From Patescibacteria group bacterium UBA6102 (GTDB lineage: Bacteria; Patescibacteriota; Minisyncoccia; Minisyncoccales; UBA5738): 15,182 nt of DNA. A model generated the notes under the pieces. The model saw only the letters and a program-made list of their open reading frames with translations, was not told the DNA's origin and did not search any database. Where the stretch lies: NCBI GenBank assembly GCA_002423555.1, contig DIWQ01000065.1:1-15182 (forward strand), written 5' to 3'. Positions 11,461 to 15,182 of the stretch are shown here, one piece after another. Position 1 is the first letter of the stretch. Each line of letters opens with the position of its first letter. The translations under genes were made by a program, and so were the position numbers.

Positions 11461-13602
11461 ATGAATCTGGAAATCCCGATTGAAAATTTTACCAGAATCT
11501 CCTCGGCCTACCAAGCCCGATTGAAAAATCTGGGGATTTTAACGATGCGCGATTTAATCTATCACTTCCCTTTCCGTTACCAGGATTTTTCGGCGCGCGC
11601 CGACATCGCCGATCTTGAAGCCGGCAAAACCGTGTGTGTCCAAGGCGAAGTCCAGTCAGTGAAAATAATCCGCATTTGGAAGCGCCATATGACGATCGTT
11701 GAAGCGATTGTCAAAGACGGCACCGGGCAAGTTAAAGCGGTGTGGTTCAACCAACCTTATTTGGCGTCAACGTTCAAAAAAGGAATCGTGGTTTGCCTGG
11801 CGGGAAAACTGGCGGAAAAACGAGGCGCCAAATATCTTTCCAATCCGATGTATGAAAAAGTGCGCGATGCGGGCGGAGGCGAAGACGACTACACGCATAC
11901 CGGACGCTTAGTGCCGGTCTACCCGGAAACCGCCGGCATTTCCAGCCGCTGGCTGAGATACATCATCAAGCCACTGCTGGGACAGGCCGCAAGAATACCC
12001 GACCCTCTGCCAAAAACCATTTTGGAAGCGTATGATTTTATGCCGTTTGAAGAAGCAATCAAACAAATCCACTTCCCGGATTCCGAAGATCTGGCGGCGC
12101 GGGCGCGCAAAAAGTTTGCTTTTGAAGAATTGTTTTTCATCCAGCTGGCGGTTTTGCGCCAGCGCCTGCGCCTCAACCGGGAAACCGCGCGCGCCATTCC
12201 TTTTGACGAGAAACTGATAAAAAAATTCGTGCAATCACTGCCGTTTTCGCTCACCGACGCCCAGCGCAAAACCGCCTGGCAAATCTTGAAAGATATGCAG
12301 AGGGACCATCCGGCAAACCGGCTTTTGCAGGGCGACGTCGGTTCGGGAAAAACCATTGTGGCAATGATTGCCGCGCTGGCGGCGGCCAAATCCGGCGGGC
12401 AAACCGCGGTAATGGTGCCCACCGAAATTTTGGCCAATCAACATTATGAAAGCTTTTCCAAACTGCTACGTCCTCTTGGCGTTGAAATCGGCATTCTGTG
12501 CGCCAAAACCTGCGCGGTTTCCTCTTATGGCAAAGTGTCCAAACCCGCGGCATTGGATTTGGCAAAAAGCGGCGACACGCAAATCTTGATCGGCACCAAC
12601 GCATTGATACAAAAGGGCGTGGAATTCAAAAATTTAAATCTGGTGATATTGGACGAACAGCATCGTTTCGGCATTGACCAGCGCGCAACGTTGGCAAAAA
12701 ACCGGCAAACAAAAAAGAAAGGGCAAATTATGCCGCACTTGCTCTCCATGACCGCCACCCCCATCCCCCGCACGCTGGCGCTTACCGTCTACGGCGACCT
12801 TGATTTGTCGCTGATTGATCAAATGCCGCCGGGAAGAAAAAAAATTGAAACGAAAATCATCCTGCCTGATGACCGCGCCGGCACTTACGAATTTATCCGG
12901 CGGCAAATAGAATCGGGACAACAGGCATTTGTGATCTGCCCGCGCATTGATCCCGAAGAAGGCCAGCCGGAGATTAAAAGGGACGGAATTCTGTTTGACC
13001 CCAAAGCCGATTGGTCGGGCGCAGGCGCCGTGAAAGCCGTGAAGGAAGAATATGAAAAATTGTCTAAAGAAATTTTTCCCGAACTGCGCATCGGAATGTT
13101 GCACGGTAAAATGAAAGCCGCCGAAAAACAAGAGGTGATGAACAAGATGAAAGCCGGAAAAATTGATATTTTGGTGTCCACATCGGTGATTGAAGTGGGC
13201 ATTGACATCCCCAACGCCACCATCATGGCCGTTGAAGGATCGCACAAGTTCGGCCTGGCGCAACTGCACCAATTCCGCGGCCGCGTAGGACGCGGCAAGC
13301 ACCAGTCATATTGCCTGCTGTTCTCCGACTATCCGACAAGGCGGCTGGCGGCGATGCTTAAATTTGACAGCGGCTTTCATCTGGCGGAAAAAGATTTGGA
13401 AATCCGCGGTCCGGGCGAAGTGTTCGGCAGTCAGCAATGGGGCGCGCCCGACTTGGCCATGGCCTCGCTGGCCGACGTCTTCCTGGTAGAAAAATCCCGC
13501 GCCGCCGCCAAAGGCATTCTGCAAACCGACCCGGACTTGTCGCGCCATCCCCAACTGCGCGCCCGCATCGCTCATTTCTCCGCCCGCGCCCATTTGGAAT
13601 AG
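11461..13602 (+). CDS. recG: ATP-dependent DNA helicase RecG, 713 aa
   Basis: RecG unwinds and remodels stalled replication forks and branched recombination intermediates. Parts in order: N-terminal region ending in MRDLIYHFPFRYQDFS (29-44), the wedge OB-fold (about 55-130, including VEAIVKDGTGQVKAVWFNQP), then helicase domain 1 with a TDAQRKT lead (265-271), Walker A GDVGSGKT (291-298), DEQHRFG (398-404) and SMTATPIPRT (429-438), and domain 2 with HGKMKAAEKQ, STSVIEVGIDIPNAT and QFRGRVGRGKHQSYCLL. The C-terminal region holds the fork-clamping LAEKDLEIRGPGEVFGSQQWG block. Length is close to the usual ~690. The ATG at 11461 matches the normal N-terminus; an earlier in-frame ATG at 11404 would add a hydrophobic stretch reading back into the slipin gene. 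It is the only plus-strand gene here and ends 10 bases from the convergent toxin gene. Confidence 0.96.
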   Translation: MNLEIPIENFTRISSAYQARLKNLGILTMRDLIYHFPFRYQDFSARADIADLEAGKTVCVQGEVQSVKIIRIWKRHMTIVEAIVKDGTGQVKAVWFNQPYLASTFKKGIVVCLAGKLAEKRGAKYLSNPMYEKVRDAGGGEDDYTHTGRLVPVYPETAGISSRWLRYIIKPLLGQAARIPDPLPKTILEAYDFMPFEEAIKQIHFPDSEDLAARARKKFAFEELFFIQLAVLRQRLRLNRETARAIPFDEKLIKKFVQSLPFSLTDAQRKTAWQILKDMQRDHPANRLLQGDVGSGKTIVAMIAALAAAKSGGQTAVMVPTEILANQHYESFSKLLRPLGVEIGILCAKTCAVSSYGKVSKPAALDLAKSGDTQILIGTNALIQKGVEFKNLNLVILDEQHRFGIDQRATLAKNRQTKKKGQIMPHLLSMTATPIPRTLALTVYGDLDLSLIDQMPPGRKKIETKIILPDDRAGTYEFIRRQIESGQQAFVICPRIDPEEGQPEIKRDGILFDPKADWSGAGAVKAVKEEYEKLSKEIFPELRIGMLHGKMKAAEKQEVMNKMKAGKIDILVSTSVIEVGIDIPNATIMAVEGSHKFGLAQLHQFRGRVGRGKHQSYCLLFSDYPTRRLAAMLKFDSGFHLAEKDLEIRGPGEVFGSQQWGAPDLAMASLADVFLVEKSRAAAKGILQTDPDLSRHPQLRARIAHFSARAHLE

Positions 13603-13612
13603 AAAACAAAAA

Positions 13613-13951
13613 TTAGCCCAATCTTGATTTTATCAGATTAATCAATTCTTTTTCGGTTTTGTAAATTCCATGGCGCGAAAAAACCAAAATCAAGCAACAA
13701 TCGGCGGAATCGGTAATTTGAAAAATCACCCGATACCCTTTTGACTTACCAACGTTTTCTTGCAGCGGTACCACTCGGCCCTTATAGATTTTGCCGTTGC
13801 CAAATCCGGGAAATTGATCAACTGCCGGCATTTCCCTGACCCCCTTCAAACAAAAAAGCCGCTGCCACGCTTCCAGCGAGGTTCGCGGTGCGGGATAACG
13901 GCGCAAACTTTTCAAATCGTTTTCGATGTTATCGTGCCAAGCGATTTCCAT
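13613..13951 (-). CDS. RelE-superfamily toxin (type II toxin-antitoxin), 112 aa
   Basis: A small RelE/ParE-fold protein, the likely toxin of the pair. The C-terminal half has the superfamily's sheet and closing helix: GKSKGYRVIFQI (68-79), then CCLILVFSRHGIYKTEKELI (85-104) and NLIKSRLG, where Arg, His, Tyr and Lys residues are of the sort used for mRNA cutting in RelE-type enzymes. The middle (residues 21-65) is longer than in the shortest RelE toxins, nearer to HigB or phage-derived RelE-like members. Target (ribosome-dependent mRNA cleavage or gyrase) is not decidable by eye. The ATG lies two bases after the antitoxin stop, so the two are translated together. It converges with recG. Confidence 0.75.
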   Translation of the reverse strand: MEIAWHDNIENDLKSLRRYPAPRTSLEAWQRLFCLKGVREMPAVDQFPGFGNGKIYKGRVVPLQENVGKSKGYRVIFQITDSADCCLILVFSRHGIYKTEKELINLIKSRLG

Positions 13952-13953
13952 TT

Positions 13954-14451
13954 TCAGATTTTGGCCATCTCGCCGTATTTGTTACGGTAATAAACCAAAT
14001 TATAATCAATGGCTTCGTTCGGTTTGGCGGCAATCCATGGGGCTTCGCCATGACTGGCATTTTTAATTTCCGAACCGGTAAATTTTTCCCATTTGGCGGC
14101 GATTTCTCCCAGCATCAACAATTCTTCTTTATCAAAAACATTGACATCGAAATCAACCATCGCTTCAATCAACATCTGATCGTTATAGCCATTGCCGATT
14201 TTTTTGCGAAGGATTTTAATCTCCTTGCCGCTCATTTCTTTGAGCATTTTTTCCCCCATCCGCGGCACCGGCCCGTTGTCAAAACGCAAATATTCGTCAC
14301 CGGTAACCGAACGACCGTATTTCTCAAAAAAATCAAAATCAAGATAATAAAGAAGTTTCATCATCTTCAATTTTCCCAGGGTTCCATTTTTAATTTTTTG
14401 CGCGAAAAATATAATCGCGTTTTTGTATTTTTTTTGATTTATCTTGGCCAT
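13954..14451 (-). CDS. Panacea-domain (SocA/DUF4065-like) antitoxin, 165 aa
   Basis: The protein shows the Panacea / SocA (DUF4065) hallmark near its N-terminus: helix KYKNAIIFFAQKI, then KMMKLLYYLDFDFFEKYG with RSVTGDEYLRFDNGPVPR (29-64) in the order K-L-L-Y-x-x-D, G-x-x-x-x-G-x-x-Y, NGPVP. The second half is helical (KEELLMLGEIAAKWEKFTGS, 127-146), ending in SHGEAPWIAA, also typical. Panacea domains are reported as a broadly shared antitoxin domain that pairs with many unrelated toxins; the Caulobacter SocA member is a proteolysis adaptor. Here it is the first gene, followed two bases later by a RelE-fold toxin. A good promoter lies just upstream, and AGGG is 8-11 bases before the ATG. The neighbour makes the antitoxin role likely. 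Confidence 0.85.
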   Translation of the reverse strand: MAKINQKKYKNAIIFFAQKIKNGTLGKLKMMKLLYYLDFDFFEKYGRSVTGDEYLRFDNGPVPRMGEKMLKEMSGKEIKILRKKIGNGYNDQMLIEAMVDFDVNVFDKEELLMLGEIAAKWEKFTGSEIKNASHGEAPWIAAKPNEAIDYNLVYYRNKYGEMAKI

Positions 14452-14459
14452 AAAATTAA

Positions 14460-14504
14460 CCCTTTCTATACTTTAACGATAATCACGAATTAATGTTCTG
14501 TCAA
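14460..14504 (-). promoter_or_regulatory. Promoter and ribosome-binding site of the Panacea/RelE operon
   Basis: On the minus strand TTGACA (14504-14499) and TATCGT (14481-14476) are 17 bases apart, with transcription expected near 14469. GAAAGGG (14466-14460) is a clear Shine-Dalgarno eight bases before the ATG, one of the few in the window; the leader is about 18 bases. Confidence 0.75.
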
Positions 14505-14612
14505 ACAAAAATTATCCCAAAATCATTTCTTCCTCCCTTGTTTTTCCGTGACCCAGAAGCCGAGAGGCTTGTTGAGGATCATGCGGGTTTGGGATTCCAG
14601 CGCTGGCAAAAT
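14505..14612. other. Intergenic DNA with a short hairpin, no gene assigned
   Basis: This gap is more GC-rich than its flanks. It holds the hairpin AAGCC-GAGA-GGCTT (14557-14570) with no U-run behind it, and a minus-strand 19-codon frame (14523-14582, MILNKPLGFWVTEKQGRKK) that spans the hairpin. I could not tie it to a gene or RNA family; it may be a scrap of a gene or an interspersed sequence. Confidence 0.35.
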
Positions 14613-15182
14613 TCATTCTTGCGACAAATAATAAATTTCCATTTTTTCCGCAGGAGTTAAACCGAATAATTCTTCGCGGGGGGTGTTGTTCCAAAGTTGA
14701 TTGGCATATTCAAAAAACGCGGTGAGTGATTTTTCGTCGGGTAAATTTATTTTTTCGGAAATCATTTTCACAATCGGGCCGGATGAACAGCTCTCGTTCA
14801 TTATTTTTTGGATATCCTCCACTTGCCAAATATCGCCCGCGCCGACCAAATCCAGCGCTCGCTGAAATTCATCTTCAAAATCCGACCGCTGGCGAATTTC
14901 AAGCCATTTTGCCAAACAAAACAGCTCAATCTTTTGCGCGTCCCGCTCCGCCAACTCTTTTTGAAATTGTTTATCCAATTCGCTACCCTTGAATTTGCGC
15001 TCCATTTCTTTAAATCTTTCTTCCATCTTTTCCGTATCCATTCCATCGTTACAATCATCTTCATTGTCCCCCTTGGCAACTCTCTCCAGCAAATGTTCCC
15101 ACCTTTGCTCCCAATTTTGTTTCCATAATTTGTTATCGGGATATTTTTCCGCATAGCTATTGACCTTCGCATAATAACTTGA
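14613..15182 (-). CDS. Hypothetical protein, 5' end cut by the window edge
   Basis: An open frame enters from the window edge and stops with TGA at 14613, 189 residues visible. The visible start is SSYYAKVNSYAEKYPDNKLW; the body is highly charged and helical (EKMEERFKEMERKFKGSELD and ELAERDAQKIELFCLAKWLE), followed by FEDEFQRALDLVGAGDIWQV and EDIQKIMNESCSSGPIVKMI. The C-terminal TAFFEYANQLWNNTPREELF with GLTPAEKM looks like a conserved closing motif (N-x-T-P-R-E-E-L-x-G-L-T-P-A-E) that I associate loosely with SEC-C-linked proteins, but no cysteine-rich SEC-C end is seen. A TTG at 15092 could be a start, yet the frame stays open upstream of it with protein-like sequence. No function assigned. 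Confidence 0.7.
   Translation of the reverse strand, partial: SSYYAKVNSYAEKYPDNKLWKQNWEQRWEHLLERVAKGDNEDDCNDGMDTEKMEERFKEMERKFKGSELDKQFQKELAERDAQKIELFCLAKWLEIRQRSDFEDEFQRALDLVGAGDIWQVEDIQKIMNESCSSGPIVKMISEKINLPDEKSLTAFFEYANQLWNNTPREELFGLTPAEKMEIYYLSQE

Noticed and set aside
12634..13302. 222-residue minus-strand frame opposite recG
   Set aside because: It is the antisense shadow of the RecG helicase domain; His- and Phe-rich low-complexity translation, no recognisable motif.
13888..14493. 201-residue plus-strand frame
   Set aside because: Antisense to the Panacea gene, Phe-rich shadow translation.
1..15182. Alternative genetic code with UGA read as an amino acid
   Set aside because: TGA sits at natural ends of the hydrolase, macro, Panacea and other genes, with correct family C-termini and start overlaps.

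Overview
The window looks like an accessory stretch of a Patescibacteria (Candidate Phyla Radiation) chromosome. The reasons are indirect: moderately AT-rich DNA, compact minus-strand gene strings with start/stop overlaps, few clear Shine-Dalgarno sites, and small stand-alone enzymes of types common there (cysteine-free ArsR repressor, gamma-class carbonic anhydrase-like protein, DUF2339 membrane protein, slipin, Panacea antitoxin). TGA ends several genes, so this is not a UGA-recoded lineage such as Gracilibacteria. Taxonomy is inference. Almost everything is on the minus strand; only recG is on the plus strand.

Layout, left to right. 1-500: 3'-truncated conserved hypothetical gene, overlapped by an alpha/beta hydrolase (497-1300). 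1333-2494: a macro-domain gene with one frameshift, a GNAT acetyltransferase overlapping its end, and the N-terminal remnant of a second hydrolase. 2503-2903: an ArsR-type repressor flanked by two copies of a palindromic repeat; one covers the -35 box of the repressor's own promoter, the other its stop codon and the approach to the macro gene. 2978-3831: carbonic anhydrase-like and Nudix genes. 3881-4092: a fragment resembling a polysaccharide deacetylase C-terminus, directly downstream of a third palindrome copy. 4117-4284: a small CxxC protein. 4332-4545: a self-contained unit with promoter, leader hairpin, 19-codon acidic reading frame and terminator.

4558-9616: DUF2339 multi-pass membrane protein, a scrap resembling an S51 peptidase N-terminus, a frameshifted pyridoxamine-phosphate-oxidase-like gene, and two GT4 glycosyltransferases. 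Each glycosyltransferase is preceded by a related 96-bp inverted-repeat element (75% identical, ungapped). 9792-11417: slipin followed one base later by a secreted coiled-coil, Ig-like, cysteine-rich protein, ending in a terminator. 11461-13602: recG, divergent from slipin. 13613-14504: toxin-antitoxin operon with Panacea (SocA-like) antitoxin first and RelE-fold toxin second, under a good promoter. 14613-15182: 5'-truncated gene of unknown function.

The clearest themes are ongoing gene decay (two single-base frameshifts, three gene scraps), two unrelated families of short palindromic repeats at gene starts, and two regulatory modules: ArsR with its palindrome, and the Panacea/RelE pair. The glycosyltransferases, DUF2339 protein, slipin and secreted protein suggest an envelope-related region. 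No tRNA, rRNA, insertion sequence or CRISPR array was seen.
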